Position numbers and translations under genes: made by a program. Below, one piece after another: positions 17,369-23,413 of a stretch of DNA of 38,252 bases; position 1 is the stretch's first letter; the number at the start of each line of letters is the position of its first letter. The notes beneath the pieces are model-generated. The model was given only the letters and a program-made list of their open reading frames with translations, was not told where the DNA came from and searched no databases. The stretch comes from Deltaproteobacteria bacterium (lineage in GTDB: Bacteria; Desulfobacterota; Desulfuromonadia; Geobacterales; Geobacteraceae): the NCBI GenBank assembly GCA_021848385.1, contig JAJZUQ010000026.1, positions 1-38,252 of the forward strand, given 5' to 3'.

Positions 17369-17398
17369 AAAAAAAACAAAAAGGCCCAATTAATGGGC
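17369..17398 (-). terminator. Probable terminator after brnA
   Basis: Minus strand GCCCA-TTAAT-TGGGC (17384-17398), followed by CTTTTTGTTTTTTTTC. The stem is only 5 bp but the T tract is long. It separates brnA from the relE-like pair. Confidence 0.6.
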
Positions 17399-17479
17399 TT
17401 TAAGCTACTCTTTCGGCAGACGAATGTCAAAATTTTCCCGGGGAGCTAACAAGTCAGAAAACCTGAGGAACCGAGATAG

Positions 17480-17755
17480 TTATTTCCACGCTGCCTTCTT
17501 CCGGGCCTGCTCCATAACAGCCCGGAGAATCTTGTTCACTCTGGTCTGGTACCCCTTCCCCCCTTGCTTCAGCCAATCGAGCACATCCGCATCGAGACGG
17601 ATGGTAACGGTTTCCTTTACGGGCCGATAGAAACGGCCGACTACGGCGTTACTCCAGTCGGTGATTTCCGGGATGTCGGACGTGTCGATCTCCCCATCCG
17701 GCATGGCAGCTAGTGCAGCCAATTCTTCATCCACTTTATTAGAGGTCTTCTTCAT
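17480..17755 (-). CDS. brnA: BrnA-family antitoxin (orphan)
   Basis: A 91-residue BrnA antitoxin. After an acidic N terminus with EIDTSDIPEI, the ribbon-helix-helix region VTIRLDADVLDWLKQGGKGY and TRVNKILRAVMEQ is diagnostic. BrnA normally neutralises the BrnT ribonuclease toxin and binds the brnTA promoter. Its ATG overlaps the stop codon of a truncated brnT (ATGA overlap), the usual brnT-brnA junction. Because the toxin is decapitated, this antitoxin has no visible partner here. It ends about 80 nt before a terminator. Confidence 0.88.
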   Translation of the reverse strand: MKKTSNKVDEELAALAAMPDGEIDTSDIPEITDWSNAVVGRFYRPVKETVTIRLDADVLDWLKQGGKGYQTRVNKILRAVMEQARKKAAWK

Positions 17756-17850
17756 TCTTCTTCATACTGTTGCCTCTCTTTCCGAGTTGCCTTGCGGGCC
17801 GAGATAATGCGGACAACTTCCTCTAATGGCGATGTCCGCCTGAACGGCAT
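17752..17850 (-). pseudogene. brnT: Truncated brnT toxin (3' end only)
   Basis: The minus strand encodes EEVVRIISARKATRKERQQY followed by three E and a stop, the typical BrnT C terminus. Only about 32 codons are open from an ATG that directly follows the rhomboid stop codon, against about 90 in intact BrnT. The catalytic N-terminal portion is missing. The break lies within a few bases of the right-hand direct repeat. Confidence 0.75.
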
Positions 17851-18648
17851 TCAACCCTTCACATGCTCGTGGCTGAAGATATGCTCCTGGCAGTAGCCGT
17901 GCTGGCCGGCACACTGGGGGCAGTAGCGGAAATCCATCCGGGGATGGGTCTTGTCCGTGATACCGCAGACCGTGCAGCGATGGAGCGGCTCGTCGTCGCG
18001 CCGCACCGAGGGCTGTCGTCCCTTCCACGCCATCTGCCGCCCCTCCCTCTTCGCCAGCCAGCGGAGATCTTTTGCGAAGAAGATGAGGAAGTTGCCGACG
18101 GATGCCAGGATAAGCAGGCGGGTCGGCCAGCCACCGGTGAGAAAGAGGAAGGCATAGGAGAGCCAGGTCAGGAGGGCGAGCCACTTGATCCGGACGGGGA
18201 GGACAAAGAAGAGCATCAGGGTGAAGTCGGGATAGAGAAAGGCAAAGGCAAGGAAGACCGACCCGGCGATGTAGGTATTGCTCACCGGATAGGCCGGCAT
18301 GAGAAAGGATACGCCCACCGTAAGGAGATAGCCGATAAGGATATAGACATTGTAGCGGAAAGCGCCCCACTGCTCTTCCAGGGCCGAACCCATAAGGTAG
18401 AAAAGATACCAGGCAAACAGGGCAAATATGATGCTCAACCCCGGCGGATCAAAGAGGAAGGTGGCCAGCCGCCACCACTCCCCCGCCAGGAGCCGGCCGG
18501 CGGCGAGAACAGACACCCCCCGATCCAGTTTGCCGGTCATAAAGAGGACGTAGAAAAACGTCTGTCCGGCAATGAGGTAGATGGTCAGGTTCGAAACGGC
18601 AAAACGGCCGAAGGTTCTCTCCAGTCTGTCGAGCAGTCGTTGCGGCAT
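17851..18648 (-). CDS. Rhomboid-like membrane protein with C-terminal zinc-ribbon, probably not a protease
   Basis: A 265-residue protein with about six membrane segments and rhomboid/derlin-like blocks: AGEWWRLATFLFDPP, then GSALEEQWGAFRYNVYILIG and a final helix. The serine motif GxSx and the TM6 histidine of active rhomboids are not seen (AGSVF only), so it is likely a pseudoprotease. After about residue 210 a soluble tail has CTVCG, YCPQC and C/H pairs that look like a zinc ribbon. The ATG at 18648 follows GGGGAGG. Its last codons form the right-hand direct repeat of the island. The catalytic judgement is mine and needs an alignment. Confidence 0.7.
   Translation of the reverse strand: MPQRLLDRLERTFGRFAVSNLTIYLIAGQTFFYVLFMTGKLDRGVSVLAAGRLLAGEWWRLATFLFDPPGLSIIFALFAWYLFYLMGSALEEQWGAFRYNVYILIGYLLTVGVSFLMPAYPVSNTYIAGSVFLAFAFLYPDFTLMLFFVLPVRIKWLALLTWLSYAFLFLTGGWPTRLLILASVGNFLIFFAKDLRWLAKREGRQMAWKGRQPSVRRDDEPLHRCTVCGITDKTHPRMDFRYCPQCAGQHGYCQEHIFSHEHVKG
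17858..17893. repeat. Right-hand 36-bp direct repeat
   Basis: It matches 16438-16473 at 33 of 36 bases in the same orientation, 1420 bp apart, and lies in the 3' end of the rhomboid-like gene. It bounds the toxin-antitoxin island. Confidence 0.75.
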
Positions 18649-18847
18649 GGCTTCCTCCCCCTTTTTTATGGCATCCTTTCGCCGAAGGCGCAAGAAGAAT
18701 GATTTCACCTTCGGAATCCCCCATGCAGCACGGCACCGGTCGGCAATCCAGCTGAAGCGTCGGACGGGATAACGGAGGCGCGGAATAACTTGACACAAAC
18801 TCTGAACTCTGCCAGTTTCCTGGAATACCATCGGGAAAGGGGAAGCC

Positions 18848-19174
18848 ATGGGAAGAGAGCTATACGTGGGAAGTATCTCGTTCGACGCGGGAGAGGAAGA
18901 CCTGAGGGTCCTGTTCACGGTCTCCGGGACGGTCAGTGCGGTTCACATTATAACCGACCCCGTTACCGGGAAGTCCAAGGGGTGCGCCTACGTGAAAATG
19001 TCCACTGCCGATGAGGCAAAGGATGCCATAGCGAGCCTGGATGGAGCGCTGCTCCTCGGCCGAATCATAACCGTCTCTGAAGCCAAGCCGCAGAAACCTA
19101 AGTTGCAGCAACCTGGCGGCGGATATCAACGGAAGCCGGGACCGGGGAAAGGCCCCGGCAGAGGACGAAAATAA
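18848..19174 (+). CDS. RRM-domain RNA-binding protein
   Basis: A 108-residue single RNA recognition motif protein of the bacterial/cyanobacterial Rbp type. RNP2 is LYVGSI (5-10). RNP1 is KGCAYVKM (44-51), in which the first aromatic position is C and the last is M, so one stacking residue is lost. A Gly/Pro/Arg/Lys-rich tail follows the domain (residues 81-108) and may add RNA binding. TTGACA at 18790-18795 could be the -35 box, but a clear -10 is not seen. It is divergent from the rhomboid-like gene and monocistronic, ending at a shared terminator. Confidence 0.92.
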   Translation: MGRELYVGSISFDAGEEDLRVLFTVSGTVSAVHIITDPVTGKSKGCAYVKMSTADEAKDAIASLDGALLLGRIITVSEAKPQKPKLQQPGGGYQRKPGPGKGPGRGRK

Positions 19175-19206
19175 TCTTCATGTTCCAGAGTTAGAAGCAC
19201 ACGACG

Positions 19207-19245
19207 AGAAAAGGCCCCCCGCTTAGCGGAGGGCCTTTTCTCTTA
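19207..19245. terminator. Bidirectional terminator between the RRM gene and the DUF4382 gene
   Basis: AAGGCCC and GGGCCTT with an inner CCGC-TTA-GCGG form the stem. TTTTCTCTT follows on the plus strand, and TTTTCTCG follows on the minus strand. It serves two convergent genes. Confidence 0.8.
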
Positions 19246-19267
19246 CCGAAGATATACTGTCGCGCTG

Positions 19268-20236
19268 TTACGGCCCCAGTACCAGATTCGCCGTGCCGTT
19301 CGTGTCTTCATTGGCCCGGACAGTCAGGGAGGGGGAAGAATAGACACGGAACTTGTTCCCCGGATTCACGACGTTGACGAACACCTTGTACGAGGTGGAC
19401 AACATCATTGCTGAACCGGTCGGCGGTACATACGCGATGAATGGTGCCTTCCAGACGCTGGGACTGCTGTAGTTGCTGAAGATGTCCCCGCTGACAATGG
19501 CCGGCGCCGCCGGGTTCCGCGGCACAATCAAGATGGTCGCGCTGGACCAGGTCGCAAAGCTCGGCGAGCGGATCATCCCGGAGATCGATCCGGTAGTTGT
19601 ATTCAATCCTGTCATCACCTGTTGAATACGGATACCAGTTGGCTTGATGATATATTTGTTGCCGGCCTGCCCAGCTTTTACAATGGCCGCTTCCGGATTG
19701 AATTCGAGGAGGACCGTGTTCAGGACACCGGCAGTCACGGTGAAGCGGCCGACAATTTTCAGACCCGTCTGTTGTGCGCTTGGCGTGTCAAGCGGAACCT
19801 GATTCGAAGAGCCCGCCGCTATGAAATAGTTGTTGAAGGGAGCGGTTGCCGGATTGGTCGCAAGGATCAGACGGACCTGGTTGTACGTTCCCGCCGGGAT
19901 AACCGCTTGTCCAAGGAGTTGCTGCAGGAAATGAAGCTTGAGGATGTTCACATCCTGACCACCGCTTGCGCTAAAATCGGCGATGACCGGCAAACCGGGG
20001 TCGTTGTCATTTGCGTTTTCCTTGCCTGCCGGTACAACGGCCACCTTAACAACTCTCACGTGTATGCTGGAATAGTCAGGAAAAGCCGGACTGTCCGTAA
20101 TGCCGACCTGAAGTGTGCCGGTTGGCGCCGCACTGCCGCCACCACCGCCTCCACACCCCGGCAGTTGGCCAATCGCGAGAGCGGCCAGCAACACCACCCC
20201 TCCCAAACCAAATCCCTTGAAAAATTTACTCGCCAT
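19268..20236 (-). CDS. DUF4382-containing lipoprotein under riboswitch control
   Basis: A 322-residue exported lipoprotein. The signal peptide ends in QLPGC, placing the lipid-bearing cysteine at C28, followed by a run of glycines. The mature part begins with GTLQVGITDSPAFPDYSSIHV, the hallmark of DUF4382, a beta-rich domain found in surface proteins, and continues with a less recognisable beta-rich second half. Function is unknown. GGAGG lies 8 nt before the ATG at 20236. The 170-nt leader carries a GEMM-type aptamer and an overlapping terminator, so expression depends on a cyclic dinucleotide. Confidence 0.85.
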   Translation of the reverse strand: MASKFFKGFGLGGVVLLAALAIGQLPGCGGGGGGSAAPTGTLQVGITDSPAFPDYSSIHVRVVKVAVVPAGKENANDNDPGLPVIADFSASGGQDVNILKLHFLQQLLGQAVIPAGTYNQVRLILATNPATAPFNNYFIAAGSSNQVPLDTPSAQQTGLKIVGRFTVTAGVLNTVLLEFNPEAAIVKAGQAGNKYIIKPTGIRIQQVMTGLNTTTGSISGMIRSPSFATWSSATILIVPRNPAAPAIVSGDIFSNYSSPSVWKAPFIAYVPPTGSAMMLSTSYKVFVNVVNPGNKFRVYSSPSLTVRANEDTNGTANLVLGP

Positions 20237-20272
20237 GATGAATACCTCCATAGGATAGATTGTCCCTCCACC

Positions 20273-20329
20273 CCGTTAAAACAAAACAGCCGGGGCAGAA
20301 ATATGGATGATATTTCGGCAACCCGGCTG
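20273..20329 (-). terminator. Regulated terminator of the riboswitch
   Basis: CAGCCGGG (minus strand, 20329-20322) pairs with CCCGGCTG (20294-20287), followed by TTTTGTTTT. The first arm is also part of the aptamer core and its 3' strand, so ligand binding should block the terminator (genetic ON switch). Confidence 0.75.
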
Positions 20330-20398
20330 TCTCAGTGAGACCCGTAGGCTTTCCGCCCCATCCTCGCAGATGGTTGAGTAGTATCGTGTATCATCTCC
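20305..20398 (-). promoter_or_regulatory. GEMM-I riboswitch aptamer (c-di-GMP class, likely cGAMP-type)
   Basis: On the minus strand GATGATA (20395-20389) closes with TATCATC as P1. CCATCT-GCGA-GGATGG forms the P2 hairpin with a GNRA loop. GGAAAGCC, a hairpin GTCTC-ACT-GAGAC, and AGCCGGGTTGCCG complete the GEMM pattern. In a hand alignment to Vc2 the base equivalent to G20 is A (in ACTACTCAACC), the change that marks 3',3'-cGAMP-binding GEMM-Ib riboswitches of Geobacter. Confidence 0.82.
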
Positions 20399-20419
20399 AG
20401 AAGAGACTTTGTACAGGGA

Positions 20420-20447
20420 ATTAAAGCAAAAAGGGAGCAAATGTCAA
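20420..20447 (-). promoter_or_regulatory. Promoter of the riboswitch-DUF4382 transcript
   Basis: Minus strand TTGACA (20442-20447) and TTTAAT (20420-20425) at 16-nt spacing. The start would fall just before the aptamer. Confidence 0.6.
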
Positions 20448-20504
20448 TGTCTGGCACATTATTTACCCCTCATACAACAGCAGCTAAGATGGGGATTCCC
20501 CAAG

Positions 20505-20885
20505 CTATTCCCCCTTGAAGAATTCCCTGATATCCCTCCCCATCTGCCTGAACGCCTCGCCGGTTTTCTTCCCCGCATCCCGAAACCACTCCCCCATGGA
20601 CCGACCGGCGTTTTTTGATTCCTCCCTGGTTTGCTTCCCCATATCCTTGAACCCTTTGCCAACTTCCCTGCCACCTTCCTTGAAGGCGTGGCCGGTTTCC
20701 TTCCCTGCCTCCTTGAAAGCGTGACCGACCTCTTTGCCTCCTTCTTTAAAGGCATGTCCGGTCTCCTTGCCTGCCTTCTTGAAGGCCTGGCCTACCTCTT
20801 TCCCTTTTTCCTTGACCGGGTTGTCGGCCCAAACCGGAGTAACGATAAAAAGTGCCATAACGACACCCATCAGTATTCTTCCCAT
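20505..20885 (-). CDS. Secreted LEA/apolipoprotein-like protein of nine 11-residue repeats
   Basis: A 126-residue protein. A signal peptide (MGRILMGVVMALFIVTPVWA) is followed by a short linker, then residues 28-126 are exactly nine contiguous 11-mers of the type GKEVGHAFKEA / GKETGHAFKEG, running to the C terminus. The 11-residue period gives an amphipathic helix as in group 3 LEA proteins, apolipoproteins or synuclein, which bind membranes or protect proteins when dry. Which applies is unknown. AAAGGAGG precedes the ATG at 20885. Later repeats are more diverged. It has its own promoter. Confidence 0.8.
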   Translation of the reverse strand: MGRILMGVVMALFIVTPVWADNPVKEKGKEVGQAFKKAGKETGHAFKEGGKEVGHAFKEAGKETGHAFKEGGREVGKGFKDMGKQTREESKNAGRSMGEWFRDAGKKTGEAFRQMGRDIREFFKGE

Positions 20886-20914
20886 GAAAGCCTCCTTTTC
20901 AGCAGAGTACGGAC

Positions 20915-20943
20915 ACTTTAGCATGACAGGGCACTGACGTCAA
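20915..20943 (-). promoter_or_regulatory. Promoter of the 11-mer repeat protein
   Basis: Minus strand TTGACG (20938-20943), a 17-nt spacer and TAAAGT (20915-20920), 30 nt before the start codon. Confidence 0.6.
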
Positions 20944-20992
20944 AAAGGAACGCGATGCCGGGCGCTGGCAAGAAATATCTCGTGGCCCGTGC

Positions 20993-21023
20993 AAAAAAAA
21001 GGGACGCATCGGAAGTGCGCCCC
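20993..21023 (-). terminator. Terminator after the YidB-like gene
   Basis: Minus strand GGGGCGCA-CTTCCGA-TGCGTCCC with one G-T pair, followed by eight T. Confidence 0.85.
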
Positions 21024-21058
21024 TTTTCCACCGCTGTTACCGTTATCAATAGATCAAC

Positions 21059-21469
21059 TCAGGATATTCGCCCCTTGAGAAATTCCAGCCCCTTTTCCAG
21101 CAATCCCCCCTCGGGAACGGTCCCATCAGGTGTCATCTTGTCAATGATGCCGGGAAGAAACTCGGCAAGTTTCCCGCTCAATTCCTCCGGTGCAATACCC
21201 GACTTGGCGGCCAGGTTTTGCAATGTGTCGCTCCCGAGCACCTGCTGAATCTGTTCTGCGGAAACAGGAAGGTTCTCTCCCGTCCCGACCCACGATGAGA
21301 TGACGCCCCCCAGACCCTTCTCCTGAAACGACTGTACTAACCCACCCAGGCCGCCTGTCTCCTTATTGGCAAGCATTTCCATGACTCCTCCCACGAGCCC
21401 GGATTGCTCTCCTTCGCCGCCACCCAGCATACCGGAAGCCTTTCCAACCAACTCGTCAAACAGTCCCAT
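21059..21469 (-). CDS. YidB-family (DUF937) protein
   Basis: A 136-residue glycine-rich protein of the YidB/DUF937 family, of unknown function. It opens with MGLFDELVGKASGML, contains GGLGGLVQSFQEKGLGGVIS and SWVGTGEN, and ends with the family block SAEQIQQVLG...LAAKSGIAPEELS. No signal peptide is seen. AGAGG precedes the ATG. It follows the helix-hairpin-helix gene by 56 nt with only a weak hairpin between, so the two are probably co-transcribed, ending at the terminator at 20993. Confidence 0.88.
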   Translation of the reverse strand: MGLFDELVGKASGMLGGGEGEQSGLVGGVMEMLANKETGGLGGLVQSFQEKGLGGVISSWVGTGENLPVSAEQIQQVLGSDTLQNLAAKSGIAPEELSGKLAEFLPGIIDKMTPDGTVPEGGLLEKGLEFLKGRIS

Positions 21470-21525
21470 GGTAATATCCTCTTTGCCCTGCGGTTAGCCG
21501 CACCATGTTCCGGCGCGGCAAGACT

Positions 21526-22104
21526 CTACTTGATTCCGGACTTGGACTCCCGGTAGCCTGCCTTGATTGCCTCGGGCTCGGCCATGTAGCGCCCCTGCTT
21601 GGTCTTGCCATACCACTTGCTCCCCGGCTTGTGATATATCTTGGAGTCCGTGTTGACCCAGACCATGTCCTTGCCGGCCGGCGGAGGGGTAACGGATTTG
21701 GCGGACTTGGCTGCGGCACCGGGTTGATGAGTAGCGGGGGCCTTAACCGGAGCGGCAGCAGGCATGCCGAGTCCCTTTGGGGCAGCAGGTTTGGCTGCAG
21801 CAGCGGGAGCGGCACCAAAGGTCACCAGGGGAGTTATCTTTGCGATCGTCTTTGCAGGAACCCCCGCTTTGGCAAGGTCACCAGCCGCCGCATAGGGGCG
21901 GCCGGCGATTATTTTCTTCGCCGTGGCTGCACCGATGCCGGGGAGCTTCTCCAGTTCCGCAGATGAAGCGGTATTCACGTTAACCTTTGCCGTTACACCT
22001 TCTTTTTTGGTATCAGCCTTGGGTGCAGCCTTGGTTCCGGCATGACATACGGTGCCAAGTAACATCATCGCTATAATTGCAGCAAATACGCGATACATTT
22101 TCAT
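21526..22104 (-). CDS. Exported ComEA-like helix-hairpin-helix protein with an extra C-terminal domain
   Basis: A 192-residue protein. A signal peptide ends around HAG at residue 23. A helix-hairpin-helix pair resembling ComEA (VNVNTASSAELEKLPGIGAA, then TAKKIIAGRPYAAAGDLAKA) spans about 41-90 and should bind DNA. An Ala/Pro/Lys linker follows, then a C-terminal part, VWVNTDSKIYHKPGSKWYGK and onward, which resembles a small domain often attached to such proteins. ComEA itself lacks this tail. AGGAGG lies 5 nt before the ATG at 22104. A role in DNA uptake or envelope binding is only inference. Confidence 0.8.
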   Translation of the reverse strand: MKMYRVFAAIIAMMLLGTVCHAGTKAAPKADTKKEGVTAKVNVNTASSAELEKLPGIGAATAKKIIAGRPYAAAGDLAKAGVPAKTIAKITPLVTFGAAPAAAAKPAAPKGLGMPAAAPVKAPATHQPGAAAKSAKSVTPPPAGKDMVWVNTDSKIYHKPGSKWYGKTKQGRYMAEPEAIKAGYRESKSGIK

Positions 22105-22165
22105 ACGTTCCTCCTCGCATTTTGTAGGTTATGACAGAGCATGACATGACATTCCGTTGAAAGTG

Positions 22166-22438
22166 TCACTTTTTCTTCTTTGCATCTCCCTTGGCCTCAA
22201 TGGTCGCAGCCTTCATGGTGTACGAGACCGTCACCTTGCTTCCCACCTTCAGGTCGCCCGTTACCTTGGTATCCTTGTCCCTGGCAATCTCCCACTTCTC
22301 CTTCCCTTTCTGAACCACCACGACATTTTCCTTCACCTCGAGCACCGGCCCCGTTACCTGGTAGGTCCTGGTCCCAGCGGCCAAGACGGTTGAAGCGGCC
22401 AGCAGAGCGATCCCCGTGAGTGCAGCAGCAAACTTCAT
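22166..22438 (-). CDS. Small exported protein of unknown function
   Basis: A 90-residue protein with a signal peptide ending VLAAG (about residue 22) and a short beta-rich domain with alternating V/T residues (TYQVTGPVLEVKENVVVVQK, then a lysine-rich stretch, then VGSKVTVSYTMKAATIEAKG), ending in KKKK. The pattern suggests a small beta-barrel, OB-like fold. I do not recognise a named family. AAGGAG precedes the ATG. It sits 61 nt upstream of the helix-hairpin-helix gene on the same strand and may be co-transcribed with it. Confidence 0.75.
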   Translation of the reverse strand: MKFAAALTGIALLAASTVLAAGTRTYQVTGPVLEVKENVVVVQKGKEKWEIARDKDTKVTGDLKVGSKVTVSYTMKAATIEAKGDAKKKK

Positions 22439-22477
22439 GTTAGACTCCTTTCGCGAACAAGATTAGTAGGTTATTAA

Positions 22478-22501
22478 TATCAGCAGATCGGTAGATGTCA
22501 A
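22478..22501 (-). promoter_or_regulatory. Promoter of the small exported protein gene
   Basis: Minus strand TTGACA (22496-22501), followed 17-18 nt later by ATTAAT/TTAATA-like sequence. The exact -10 is ambiguous. Confidence 0.5.
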
Positions 22502-22544
22502 GTTTACCTACGGATGCCGTCGTTGTCAGCCGACGAAACAGGGA

Positions 22545-23180
22545 TCATCCCTCCGGGTACTCGGCGAGAATCCTGCAGGTCTCCCGGAACTCAAAGGCAG
22601 CGACGGAGAACAGACGGTCCAGGAGACCACCGGATAATGCGGGGGGAAAGAGGGGAAAGGTCAGGCGGTAAATGAGATCGAGCAGGCCATCCTGGTGGTT
22701 TTCTTCCAGGAATATGGTGCCATACTGATGAATGGGTGTGGAATAGAGGAACGCCTCCTCCATCACCGCTTCGTCATCGCTGAAGAACGGCAGGATCATC
22801 TCTACGGACAGACTGAGACCATTCCCCTCCAGATCTTCGGCAACATAGATAAGCACCTCGTCCTGAGGGGCACTGCCGTACTCAACCGCTTCGGGACAGA
22901 CGATGCCGACGGGAAGCACCATGAGCCTCCCATGTTCGGGGTCGAGGCCATAGGGCCAGTCCCTGGCAGCCAGAAAACGTTCCAGCCGCTCATAGGCCTT
23001 TGCCTGCCATGGGCTAAGGTCGGTGTAGAAGAGAGTCCTGAAATTGTCACGCCGAGCCACAAGCTCTTCAAGGGGAATGAACTCCTCCCCCCTGTCAGCC
23101 GGCCGGGTGTTCCTTTTCTCCGCATTATCCACCACCAGCCGCAGGTGCGGCCGTTTGTGATCATCCTTGTCCTGCGTCAT
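22545..23180 (-). CDS. Conserved hypothetical protein
   Basis: A 211-residue cytoplasmic-looking acidic protein without signal peptide or membrane segment. The first 40 residues are charged and low in complexity (DKDDHKRPHLRLVVDNAEKR). The rest has mixed alpha/beta character (LIYVAEDLEGNGLSLSVEMI). I do not recognise a family. The ATG at 23180 is chosen over 23186 because AGAGG would sit 2 nt before the first. It has a good promoter about 100 nt upstream, with a GC hairpin in the leader that could attenuate transcription. Confidence 0.75.
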   Translation of the reverse strand: MTQDKDDHKRPHLRLVVDNAEKRNTRPADRGEEFIPLEELVARRDNFRTLFYTDLSPWQAKAYERLERFLAARDWPYGLDPEHGRLMVLPVGIVCPEAVEYGSAPQDEVLIYVAEDLEGNGLSLSVEMILPFFSDDEAVMEEAFLYSTPIHQYGTIFLEENHQDGLLDLIYRLTFPLFPPALSGGLLDRLFSVAAFEFRETCRILAEYPEG

Positions 23181-23253
23181 AGCCATTTCCTCTCGTTACG
23201 CCATAGTGCAGCCAAATTCATGTTTTAGCTGCGGGGCCTCTTGCAGAGAAAAT

Positions 23254-23266
23254 GCCCCACAGGGGC
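23254..23266 (-). promoter_or_regulatory. Leader hairpin of the conserved hypothetical gene
   Basis: GCCCC-TGT-GGGGC on the minus strand, followed by ATTTTCTC, between the promoter and the start codon. It could be a weak terminator/attenuator. Confidence 0.35.
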
Positions 23267-23284
23267 GCCCCACTGATTACTCCA

Positions 23285-23313
23285 TTACTACACATACGGG
23301 AAAACCATGTCAA
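23285..23313 (-). promoter_or_regulatory. Promoter of the conserved hypothetical gene
   Basis: Minus strand TTGACA (23308-23313), a 17-nt spacer and TAGTAA (23285-23290). It would give a leader of about 100 nt. Confidence 0.6.
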
Positions 23314-23413
23314 CCTGAGAGAATGCCGCTCTACACCATATGGTGGATTGCCCGTAAAGCATCTATAACGCAACCTATAAGCTTAATGGATGTAAAAATG
23401 CAGAAAGGTGGGC

